NCBI GenBank assembly: GCA_030039035.1
Contig: JASHQQ010000269.1
Location: 1-44,710 of the forward strand
Source of the DNA: Acidobacteriaceae bacterium
GTDB lineage: Bacteria > Acidobacteriota > Terriglobia > Terriglobales > Acidobacteriaceae
Direction: 5' to 3'
DNA: 44,710 nt
The notes under the pieces are model-generated. The model was given only the letters and a program-made list of their open reading frames with translations. It did not search any database and was not told the origin of the DNA. How positions within the stretch are numbered: the stretch's first letter is position 1; the number at the start of each line of letters is the position of its first letter. Of this stretch, positions 17,719-24,658 are shown in pieces. Made by a program: the position numbers and the translations under genes.

Positions 17719-18768
17719 TCACTTCCGCTCCGGCAGCGCCGTCCAGATCTCCGGATCCTCCGAACCCAGCACCCACGAGCAGAAGCCTTCCACGCCGCGA
17801 TCCTCTGCCAGCTTGTATCGCTCGCGAAAGGTGCGCAGATCGGTGAAGTAGATCCACTCCCGCATCTGGTCGCGATAAAAGTAAAAGTACGAGTCGCGAT
17901 CCGCGCTGTCCCACTCCACCGTGCCTTTGTAGGTTGTCGCCAGTTGCATCGCGTCGGGGGTGGAGATGTAGTCGGCCGCCGGATTCGGCTTCTCGACTCC
18001 CGTTGCTTTGTCGGTGATCGGAGCATTGGTGTACCAATGGTAGCCGTATAGCGGAATGCCCAGTGAAAGCTTTTCCCTGGGCACGAGCTTCAGCGCATAG
18101 TCGAGATTGTCCACCGTCCATTGCCAGCCGGCCACGGGGCCCGGCGTCGTCCAGCGCGTGTGCTGGTCGTAGGTCATCAGGCAGATCAGATCAGCGGATT
18201 TTGCAAGCTCGGCCAGATCGTAGGCGCCGCGCCAGTCGGTGTAGATCCATTTCGCAAATCCGCCGCTGCCGGGATAGCCGGGCGCATTCGGAACCGTGGC
18301 GATGGTCAATTGCAGCCCCGCCTTGTGCAGCGCGTCCGCCGAGCGCTTCACCAGGGACGTCAGTCCATCCCTATCGGTCCAGAAAAGGTTCTCGAAGTCC
18401 AGTTGGAACCCGGTATATCCGTTCTGTCGGGCCTCGCGCAGCAGTGCGTCGTTCATGCGGTCCTGCGCCACGGTGCTTGCAGCCAGATCGTGGAACGGCT
18501 TCTTGCCGAAGAGTCCGAGGATCGGCATTACCGGAACATGCGCCCGCTGCGCGGCTTCCATCACCATCGGGTTGGGCGCGCCCGTCACCAGGCCGTCTGC
18601 ATCGACGTTGTACCAGGTGGGCACAACCACGTCGATCCTGTCAGCGTGGGCGAGAAACGAGCGGATCGCTTCCGGGCTGTTGGTCAGATAGAAGAGCGCT
18701 ACGGGCCGCGCGTACAGATCGGCGGCCGCAAGGAACAAAAGCGTCAGCAGGAGGGATGGGCTTCGCAA
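17719..18768 (-). CDS. secreted glycoside hydrolase family 18-like protein
   Basis: About 349 residues with a signal peptide (SLLLTLLFLAAADLYA) and a GH18-type barrel. The catalytic strand reads YTGFQLDFEN, a variant of the DxxDxDxE motif in which the last Glu is the expected acid/base. Other barrel landmarks are RIDVVVPTWYNVDADG, LICLMTYDQHT, KLSLGIPLYGYHW and a C-terminal GVEGFCSWVLGSEDPEIW. The form resembles YaaH-like cell-wall or chitin-type glycosidases. I place the start at a TTG (18768) with GGTGG upstream; another TTG at 18813 adds 15 residues and lacks a ribosome site. It converges with the DeoR gene, 29 bases apart. Confidence 0.8.
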   Translation of the reverse strand: MRSPSLLLTLLFLAAADLYARPVALFYLTNSPEAIRSFLAHADRIDVVVPTWYNVDADGLVTGAPNPMVMEAAQRAHVPVMPILGLFGKKPFHDLAASTVAQDRMNDALLREARQNGYTGFQLDFENLFWTDRDGLTSLVKRSADALHKAGLQLTIATVPNAPGYPGSGGFAKWIYTDWRGAYDLAELAKSADLICLMTYDQHTRWTTPGPVAGWQWTVDNLDYALKLVPREKLSLGIPLYGYHWYTNAPITDKATGVEKPNPAADYISTPDAMQLATTYKGTVEWDSADRDSYFYFYRDQMREWIYFTDLRTFRERYKLAEDRGVEGFCSWVLGSEDPEIWTALPERK

Positions 18769-18946
18769 GGCATTCCACCGCGGTTGGGATGAACCACTTT
18801 GCCGGTCCGGCAAAACGCCGGCGCGCGTGCGTGCCGTGAGGCTCCTGCCATCTTATCCGGCCTTGCCGCGCCTTCGCCAGTCGAATCGCACCGGCGATTC
18901 GTCGCAGCGCGGGTCCTTGGCGCGCAGCGGGCTGCAGAGCGCCGCC

Positions 18947-18976
18947 TTGACAGCGCCGCTCCCCTCCCCGTAATGT
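18947..18976 (+). promoter_or_regulatory. sigma-70-type promoter of the sugar-transport module
   Basis: A perfect -35 TTGACA (18947-18952), an 18-base spacer and a -10 TAATGT (18971-18976). Transcription would start near 18983, about 28 bases before the small membrane-protein gene. Confidence 0.65.
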
Positions 18977-19010
18977 TGGCGCGAGCCGAAGCAAAAAGGG
19001 CGCCGCGCTG

Positions 19011-19115
19011 ATGACATTCCTGGAAAAGACCCGGACCGTTTTCACCGACAGTCATTTCCTCATCCCGCTGATCGTTTTCGGCATCGGCCTTCTGTTGCTC
19101 GTTCTGGTTCACTGA
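19011..19115 (+). CDS. 34-residue single-pass membrane protein upstream of the sugar transporter
   Basis: This tiny gene encodes MTFLEKTRTVF, a short polar link, then a strong hydrophobic helix (FLIPLIVFGIGLLLLVLVH, residues 16-34) and stops. It follows a good TTGACA/TAATGT promoter, with AAAAAGGG upstream as a somewhat distant ribosome site, and lies on the same strand as the sugar transporter 121 bases downstream. It could be a small accessory subunit of the transporter. No family is recognised. Confidence 0.6.
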   Translation: MTFLEKTRTVFTDSHFLIPLIVFGIGLLLLVLVH

Positions 19116-19125
19116 ATTTGTCCAG

Positions 19126-19190
19126 GTGGCGGGTGCCCCATCCTTTTGGCCCGCCGGGGCGGAACAAAAGGGCTGGGATGAACGAATTCA
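19126..19190. repeat. dispersed palindromic repeat, family B copy 1
   Basis: A hairpin with CCTTTTG (19142-19148) and CAAAAGG (19165-19171) arms, an inner GCCC/GGGC stem and the right end AAGGGCTGGGATG. It shares architecture and the AAGGGNTGGGATG end with 32155-32222. It lies between the small membrane protein and the transporter. Confidence 0.6.
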
Positions 19191-19236
19191 CGCACACAGA
19201 GGTATCGAAGTTCCGCTCGACAAAGGAGCCGCTCAT

Positions 19237-20529
19237 TTGGCTGCGACAACCAGGACCAGCGCCGCCGCAAGCCTCACCTCCATTCACGCGCTCGGTGTCG
19301 CTTGCGGCCTTGCCGCCGGCGTCTGGCTCGGCGCGGCAGAGGCGCCGACAAAGCTTGTCGATATCGGCCTTTCGCCCTTCGCCATCTCGCTGTGCATGGT
19401 TGCCGGCGTTTTCACCGGCCGCTGGACCATCCCCACCCTGATCAAAGGCACGCGCTTCGTATTCGCCGATTTGAAGGAGTACAGCCATCTTGTCGCGATG
19501 GCGATTCTCGCCGGCATGTTGTGGGCCGTGGCCAACACCTTGACGGTCTTCGCCATTCGCGACGTGGGGCTCACCATCGCATTTCCGCTCTGGAATACAA
19601 ACTCGCTTGTCGGCATCCTGTGGGGCCGTCTGCTCTTCGGCGAGCTGAAGAATGCCAGCGGCAGGAACATCGCCAAGGTCGTCCTCGGCACGGTCGGCAT
19701 CATCGCCGCCGCGGTCATGCTCGGTTTTTCCACCATCCAGGGGTCGGGCGCGCACGCCGCTCACGCGTTCAACGGCATTCTCGCCGCCGCCGGCGCCAGC
19801 CTTCTGTGGGGAACCATGTACATTCCCTATCGCAAGGCCTACGTCAGCGGAATGAATCCGCTTTCCTTCGTCACCATCTTCACCGTCGGCGAGCTGGTCA
19901 CCGTCTTCGCTCTCGTGCTCGCATTCGACGGCGGCACTCACGCCGCCGTCTTCCACTCTCCCGAGATCCGGCATCTGCTCTTCTGGCTGTTTCTGGGTGG
20001 ATTCGTCTGGGTCATCGGCGATCTCTTCCAGCAGTTTGCCACCAAGTATCTCGGAATCGGTCGCGCCATCCCGCTTTCCAATACAAATCAGATCTGGGGT
20101 CTCGCCTGGGGAGCGCTCGTTTTCGGCGAGCTGGCTCATGCGGATGCCTTTCGCCGTCTGCTCGTCGTGGCGGGCACCGTGGTCATGATCGGAGGCGCGC
20201 TCGCCGTGAGCACAGCCGTTGCCAGTGCCCGAGAGCAGGAATCGATGAACCAGGCGCTGCTGCGGGAGTGCACCCGCTACAATCTCGATTTCGATCGCCC
20301 CGTGCACGTTTACGGCGGATCGGTCTCGCAAACCCGCGACGAATGCCGCCGCTGGTGGGACTACGCGATCCTCGCCGCCGCGGCCGGCGTCTTCGTTTAC
20401 CTGGGGATGGACGCTCACGTTCCCGCGCTGGCCATGAGCGTTCCATGGCTCCTGATTCTCGCCGCGATTCTCGTGGTGTCGGCCACGGCCTGCGCCTGGG
20501 GACTGTGGAAGGCCACCCGATTCTGCTGA
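19237..20529 (+). CDS. GRP/RhaT-type sugar transporter
   Basis: A 430-residue, multi-spanning inner-membrane protein of the drug/metabolite-transporter superfamily. About ten hydrophobic helices are followed by a roughly 90-residue C-terminal extension with a polar stretch (ESMNQALLRECTRYNLDF) and two further helices. Repeated motifs such as FPLWNTNSLVGILWGRLLFGEL and IPLSNTNQIWGLAWGALVFGEL (each quoted in part: IPLSNTNQIWGLAWG) mark the internal duplication of the family. Likely role: proton-linked sugar uptake. The start is chosen at TTG 19237 because AAAGGAG (19222-19228) lies eight bases upstream; upstream in-frame codons run through a palindromic repeat. Neighbours: 34-residue membrane protein before, PfkB kinase after. 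Confidence 0.87.
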   Translation: MAATTRTSAAASLTSIHALGVACGLAAGVWLGAAEAPTKLVDIGLSPFAISLCMVAGVFTGRWTIPTLIKGTRFVFADLKEYSHLVAMAILAGMLWAVANTLTVFAIRDVGLTIAFPLWNTNSLVGILWGRLLFGELKNASGRNIAKVVLGTVGIIAAAVMLGFSTIQGSGAHAAHAFNGILAAAGASLLWGTMYIPYRKAYVSGMNPLSFVTIFTVGELVTVFALVLAFDGGTHAAVFHSPEIRHLLFWLFLGGFVWVIGDLFQQFATKYLGIGRAIPLSNTNQIWGLAWGALVFGELAHADAFRRLLVVAGTVVMIGGALAVSTAVASAREQESMNQALLRECTRYNLDFDRPVHVYGGSVSQTRDECRRWWDYAILAAAAGVFVYLGMDAHVPALAMSVPWLLILAAILVVSATACAWGLWKATRFC

Positions 20530-20605
20530 TACCCTTTGTTCGCAGGTCGCCCATCCGGGCGGATCATGAGGGCGCGGAACCGCCGTTTGCACCCGCGCCG
20601 TTCAA

Positions 20606-20611
20606 TATAAT
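20606..20611 (+). promoter_or_regulatory. perfect -10 box placed for a leaderless transcript of the PfkB kinase gene
   Basis: TATAAT ends six bases before the kinase ATG at 20618. Transcription normally begins about seven bases after the -10, which here is the A of the ATG. No ribosome site lies before the start, and no strong -35 is seen. Confidence 0.6.
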
Positions 20612-20617
20612 GACCCA

Positions 20618-21565
20618 ATGCCGCAACCCTCCAGGGTCGACCTTGTCGGCGTCGGGTTGAACGCCACCGACACGCTCATCTCGGTGTCGACCTTTCCCGC
20701 GCCCGGCTCCAAGATCGGGTTCCATTCGCAGACCGTTCTGCCGGGCGGTCAGGTCGCATCCACGGTGGTTGCCTGCCAAAAATGGGGCATGAGCACGCGC
20801 TATGTCGGCAAACTGGGCGACGATCACGCGGCGCAGATTCATCGCGAGGCGTTTGCGCAAGCCGGAGTGGAAACGAGAATCATTGAAGAGCCCGGCGCCG
20901 CAAGCGCACAATCCATCATCGTCGTCGACGCCGCCGGTGAGCGGACCGTGCTCGGCCGACATGACGAGCGCCTGATTCTTCGCCCCGGGGAACTCGACCG
21001 CGAATGGATTATGAATGGGCGCGCCCTGCATGTCGATGGCTTCGACACCGCCGCGGCGGCTCAAGCTGCCGCGTGGGCGCGCGCCGCAGGCATTCCTGTC
21101 ATCGCCGATCTCGATGAAATCTATCCGCAGGTCGAAAGCCTCATCGAAAACACCGACTATCTGATCGTCAGCCGCGATTTTCCCGCATGCCTCACGCGCG
21201 AGCCGATCCTTGAAAAGGCTCTACGAAAAATGAAGAACCGCTACGGCTGCAAGCTGACTGCGGCGACCCTCGGCGAGGATGGTGTACTGGCGTGGGACGG
21301 CCGCAACTTTCACCACAGGCATGCCTACCGCGTGCCGGTAGCCGACACTACCGGTGCGGGCGACATCTTCCACGCCGGCTTCATTTATGGCCTGCATCGG
21401 GGTTGGCCGCTCGTCCGGCAGCTCGACTTTGCCTGCGCTGCCGCTGCGCTCAACTGCGAAGCTGTCGGCGCGCGCGGCAACATTCAGTCTGTCGAAGCAA
21501 TCGAAGAGCTGATGACGGCGGGTGCGCGCTACAACTCGGTTTCCTGCCTGTCGAAGGTCGTGTAA
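20618..21565 (+). CDS. PfkB-family sugar kinase
   Basis: A 315-residue ribokinase-fold kinase that transfers phosphate from ATP to a sugar or nucleoside. Family signatures are LPGGQVASTVVACQKWG and GKLGDDHAAQ near the N-terminus and DTTGAGDIFHAGF, whose second Asp (D249) is the catalytic base. A central lid region and VSRDF motif are consistent with the family. Substrate cannot be assigned. It lies 88 bases after the sugar transporter on the same strand and appears to have its own promoter with a leaderless start. Transport followed by phosphorylation is the likely sequence of events. Confidence 0.93.
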   Translation: MPQPSRVDLVGVGLNATDTLISVSTFPAPGSKIGFHSQTVLPGGQVASTVVACQKWGMSTRYVGKLGDDHAAQIHREAFAQAGVETRIIEEPGAASAQSIIVVDAAGERTVLGRHDERLILRPGELDREWIMNGRALHVDGFDTAAAAQAAAWARAAGIPVIADLDEIYPQVESLIENTDYLIVSRDFPACLTREPILEKALRKMKNRYGCKLTAATLGEDGVLAWDGRNFHHRHAYRVPVADTTGAGDIFHAGFIYGLHRGWPLVRQLDFACAAAALNCEAVGARGNIQSVEAIEELMTAGARYNSVSCLSKVV

Positions 21566-21577
21566 CCGTACCCCGCC

Positions 21578-21610
21578 CTTTTCGCTTCCGCTGCGGCGGA
21601 TTGGCGAAAG
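21578..21610. terminator. weak hairpin between convergent genes
   Basis: CTTTTCGC (21578-21585) can pair with GCGAAAG (21604-21610) with one bulge, enclosing a CCGC/GCGG inner stem. It sits between the convergent kinase and RbsD-like genes and could act in both directions. No long T-tract is present. Confidence 0.3.
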
Positions 21611-21669
21611 AGTGGAACAGCGGGACACCTGCGGCTCCCCGGTTGTTTCTTATTCAGAGGGGTGGAAGA

Positions 21670-22239
21670 TCACGGCTTTACCTGGCCAGCGCCCGACGCG
21701 CTCATCTTCTGTCGCAGGCGCTTCTCGGCATCCGCGCTCCAGTATTTGCAGTCGAGCCGGATGAAGACCGAGCTGTACGGAATTGTCATATTCGTCTTCA
21801 GCACCAGAATGTGAAAGACCTTTCCGGCTTCGTCGATCTGGGAGATGATCTTTTCGTGCGGCAGCGATTCGACCTGATCATTGCGCAGCAGGTCGCCGAT
21901 CTCGCGGCGATACGCCGAGGCTCCCGGCGCGTCCTCATCGGGCACGAACGGCAGCTCCGCGTCCATGTAGATGTCGGGCCGCACCTGTATGGAGCGATCA
22001 ATCTCTCCCAGCACATATCGGACCACTTCGAGCTGGTTTGCGTTGGTATCGAGCGTTTCGACGCCCGGCGAGCTTTGCAGCGGATAGGCCGAATCGACGA
22101 CCAGAATCCAGTTGCGGTGCCCGAGCAGCGGCATCGCCTCGGCGACCTTCGCCCGCCATGAACTTTCCATCGAAGATTGCGCGGCAACGACGGTCGAGAC
22201 CATTAACAACCATCCCCCTGCAAGAAGACACTTGAGCAT
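21670..22239 (-). CDS. secreted RbsD/FucU-like protein
   Basis: 189 residues with a signal peptide (LLAGGWLLMVSTVVAAQ). The mature part resembles the RbsD/FucU sugar mutarotase fold: PLLGHRNWILVVDSAYP parallels the N-terminal LGHxDxIxIxDxxxP motif of the family, and TNMTIPYSSVFIRL parallels its C-terminal TPYxNxIL. Export would be unusual for this family, whose known members are cytoplasmic. A role in interconverting sugar anomers before transport is inference. ATG 22239 follows AAGGAT. It converges with the PfkB kinase and is followed 67 bases upstream by the zinc dehydrogenase, on the same strand. Confidence 0.6.
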   Translation of the reverse strand: MLKCLLAGGWLLMVSTVVAAQSSMESSWRAKVAEAMPLLGHRNWILVVDSAYPLQSSPGVETLDTNANQLEVVRYVLGEIDRSIQVRPDIYMDAELPFVPDEDAPGASAYRREIGDLLRNDQVESLPHEKIISQIDEAGKVFHILVLKTNMTIPYSSVFIRLDCKYWSADAEKRLRQKMSASGAGQVKP

Positions 22240-22306
22240 AGTTCGATTGATCCTTCCCGTGCGGCTGGACAGCGAGTCGAACCATTGACCGTCCGCACGC
22301 TGGTCC

Positions 22307-23365
22307 TCATTCGCCGCAGGGCAGAACCGCCACCTTGCCGCACTTGCCCTCAGCCATCAGCGCATAAGCCTCGCCCGCCTTCTCGAGCGCGAAGCGATGA
22401 GTAATGATCGTTTCGGGGTGCAGGTTCCAGCGCACCAGCCGCTCCACCAGTTCTTCCATGCGCCACGTCGAAGTCACCCACGATCCGCAAATCGTTTTCT
22501 GGTCGTGAATGATATCGGGCGACGGATGGAACTCCACCGTTCCGCCCTCGCCGATCATCACGATCTTTCCCCACTTGCGTGTCGCCCGGATCGCCACCGC
22601 GCGCGCCACCGCACTGGCCGAGCAGTCGACTGCCTTTTCCACGCCGTGCCCGCCGGTGAGCTCGCGCACTTCGGCCACATTGTCTTCGCCCGCGGCCAGC
22701 ACCGTGTCGCAAAGGCCCAACCCGATCGCGAGTTCGCGCCGCTCCGGCGAAATATCGATGCCGATAATGCGGTTCGCGCCCAGCTTGCGGCACAACGCGC
22801 CCGCCGCAAGCCCCACCGGGCCGAGCCCGGTGATGAGCACATCGTCGTCTCCGCCGATTCCGATCTTTTCAAGGCCCTCATACACGGTCCCGAATCCGCA
22901 GGCCACCTGCGCGCCGTCGGAATAGGTCAGCGCTTCGGGCAGAGCGATGAGGTCCTTCTCTTCGGCCAGCATAAACGGCGCCATGCCGCCGTCGCGCTGC
23001 CATCCGTAGGCGCGGCGAAACTCCGCGCTCGTACAGGAGATCATGAATCCGCGTCGGCAGTCGTTGCACACGCCGCAGCCGGAGATGTGATAGACGATCA
23101 CGCGATCGCCTGCCCTGAAGCGCCGGCATCCCTGCCCTATCTCGACGATCTGCCCGCACGGCTCGTGCCCGGCGATCACTCCCTGGTAACCCTCCGGCCC
23201 CTTGCCCGTGTGCTCGCGATAGATGCATCGAATGTCCGACCCGCAGATCGTCGAAGCCATCACCTTGATGACCACCTCGCCGTGTTCCGGCTCCGGCACG
23301 GGTGCGCGTCGAAGATCGACCGTGCTGTTTCCCGGCAGGTACGCCGCAAGCATGCTTTCGCTCAT
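22307..23365 (-). CDS. zinc-dependent alcohol/polyol dehydrogenase (MDR family)
   Basis: A 352-residue medium-chain dehydrogenase. Catalytic zinc ligands are C41, H67 and E68 (CGSD; GHEPCG); structural zinc ligands are C97, C100, C103 and C111. The NAD(P)-binding motif GLGPVG is at about 180-185. Substrate is probably a polyol or sugar alcohol, judged from the neighbourhood. Its ATG (23365) overlaps the stop of the aldo/keto reductase gene by four bases (ATGA), with GGAGAGA upstream, so the two are translationally coupled. A second ATG is four codons on (23353). The frame extends further upstream inside the reductase gene without significance. Confidence 0.92.
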   Translation of the reverse strand: MSESMLAAYLPGNSTVDLRRAPVPEPEHGEVVIKVMASTICGSDIRCIYREHTGKGPEGYQGVIAGHEPCGQIVEIGQGCRRFRAGDRVIVYHISGCGVCNDCRRGFMISCTSAEFRRAYGWQRDGGMAPFMLAEEKDLIALPEALTYSDGAQVACGFGTVYEGLEKIGIGGDDDVLITGLGPVGLAAGALCRKLGANRIIGIDISPERRELAIGLGLCDTVLAAGEDNVAEVRELTGGHGVEKAVDCSASAVARAVAIRATRKWGKIVMIGEGGTVEFHPSPDIIHDQKTICGSWVTSTWRMEELVERLVRWNLHPETIITHRFALEKAGEAYALMAEGKCGKVAVLPCGE

Positions 23366-24396
23366 GGAGGTGCGATCTCTCCATTCACGTCCCACAAGTC
23401 GTCCCACGACTGGCCCTCTTTCCACAAAAAAACCTGGCCCTTGATCAGCCGGCAATTGCGATCGATCCTCGCAATCGCCTTCATGTCGTCTTCCGTCAGC
23501 GGATGCTCGACGACCGCGCGCAGATTACCCGCAAAGTGATGCGGATTCGTCGAGAACGGAATCGGCGTTTGCCCGCGCTGCACGGCCCACTTGATGCACA
23601 CCGCCGCGGGATGCATCCCCATGCGATCCGCGATCTTACGAATCACCGGATCTTCGATCGGCGAAGTGTCTTCCGGCGTGCGGTCGCGTTCCGGCCGTCC
23701 CGGCGACCCGATCGGCGAGTACCCGACCGGCTCAATTCCGTTGGCGCGCACGAAATCGAACAACTCCGGCTGCTGGAAGTGCGGATGCAGCTCCATTTCG
23801 TTCACCGCCGGCTTGATATGCGCATCGCGCAGCACCAGTTTGAGCTTGGGAATCGTCATATTCGACGTGCCGATATGGCGAACCAGCCCGCGATCAACGA
23901 GTTCCTCCATCTTCCGCCACGTCTGCATGAAATGCTCGTGAATGTAGGCTTCCGCTCCGCTCCCGCGAAATGTCACATCGCAGGCCGGCGGATGGAAATT
24001 CGGAAACGGCCAATGCACCAGATACATGTCAAGATAGTCGAGCTGGAGATCGGCCAGTGACTGCCGGCACGACGGAATCACATCCTCCTCGCCGTGCCTG
24101 TCGTTCCATAGCTTCGAGGTGACCCAAATCTCCTCTCGCCTCAAGCCGCTTTTGAAGATATCCTTGAGCGCCGCCCCTACCTCTTTTTCGTTGCCGTAGA
24201 CCGAAGCGCAATCGAAATGACGGTAACCAGCGGCCGCAGCGCCTTTCACGGCTTCCGCGACTTCCCGAGCGCTCACGTGATCCGAACCAAAAGTTCCCAG
24301 CCCGATCGCCGGCATCCGCGCGCCGGTACGCAGGCGCCGCTGCGGCACCAGTGCCGGATCGACCGAACGCATCGCGGATCTCGTTGGCTCAGGCAT
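23362..24396 (-). CDS. aldo/keto reductase
   Basis: 344 residues with the complete AKR catalytic tetrad: D62, Y67 (FDCASVYGNE), K95 (VTSKLWN) and H128 (LVHWP). The barrel is followed by the NADPH-binding part IPFSTNPHHFAGNL, where the usual IPKS is replaced by IPFST, so the cofactor-binding lysine typical of this motif is missing. It probably reduces an aldehyde or keto sugar. It is the first gene of a two-gene operon with the zinc dehydrogenase. ATG 24396 has only a weak AGG upstream; an ATG eight codons later is an alternative. Confidence 0.92.
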   Translation of the reverse strand: MPEPTRSAMRSVDPALVPQRRLRTGARMPAIGLGTFGSDHVSAREVAEAVKGAAAAGYRHFDCASVYGNEKEVGAALKDIFKSGLRREEIWVTSKLWNDRHGEEDVIPSCRQSLADLQLDYLDMYLVHWPFPNFHPPACDVTFRGSGAEAYIHEHFMQTWRKMEELVDRGLVRHIGTSNMTIPKLKLVLRDAHIKPAVNEMELHPHFQQPELFDFVRANGIEPVGYSPIGSPGRPERDRTPEDTSPIEDPVIRKIADRMGMHPAAVCIKWAVQRGQTPIPFSTNPHHFAGNLRAVVEHPLTEDDMKAIARIDRNCRLIKGQVFLWKEGQSWDDLWDVNGEIAPP

Positions 24397-24449
24397 CCTG
24401 GAATCCCGGTCGAAACAAATTGAAAGCGAGATTGCAACAGCGGGTCGTT

Positions 24450-24545
24450 TGGGAGGGTGCGGGCTTCAGCCGGCACGTTCTGCGGCACAAAAAGCTCCCG
24501 GAGCTTTATAGCCTCTGAAGGAAACAAACCCGCCGCGAGCTTTCC
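24450..24545. repeat. dispersed repeat, family C copy 1
   Basis: Begins near GGGAGGGTGCGGGCTTCAGC and continues with a paired AGCTCCCGGAGCT palindrome and CCTCTGAAGGAA. The GGGTRCGGGCTTCAGC core recurs at 34857-34875. It lies in the divergent region between the aldo/keto reductase and the TPR protein. Confidence 0.5.
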
Positions 24546-24646
24546 GTCACCCAAGCTACTTTGCCGGGCCGGCTGTGTCAATTCGCACCCTGTTGCGAGT
24601 CGCGAAGCCGGTCGCCGCGTCTTGCCGATCATGGCGTCCGCTCGCG

Positions 24647-24652
24647 TATAGT
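24647..24652 (+). promoter_or_regulatory. -10 box placed for a leaderless transcript of the TPR protein
   Basis: TATAGT ends six bases before the ATG at 24659, placing the expected transcription start on the A of the ATG. A TTGCCG at 24622-24627 is a weak -35 candidate with a 19-base spacer. There is no ribosome site. Confidence 0.5.
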
Positions 24653-24658
24653 CTTGCC

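Noticed and set aside
19060-20592. Minus-strand open frame of 510 codons over the sugar transporter
   Set aside because: The plus-strand product is a recognisable membrane transporter; the minus-strand product is hydrophilic with no family features.
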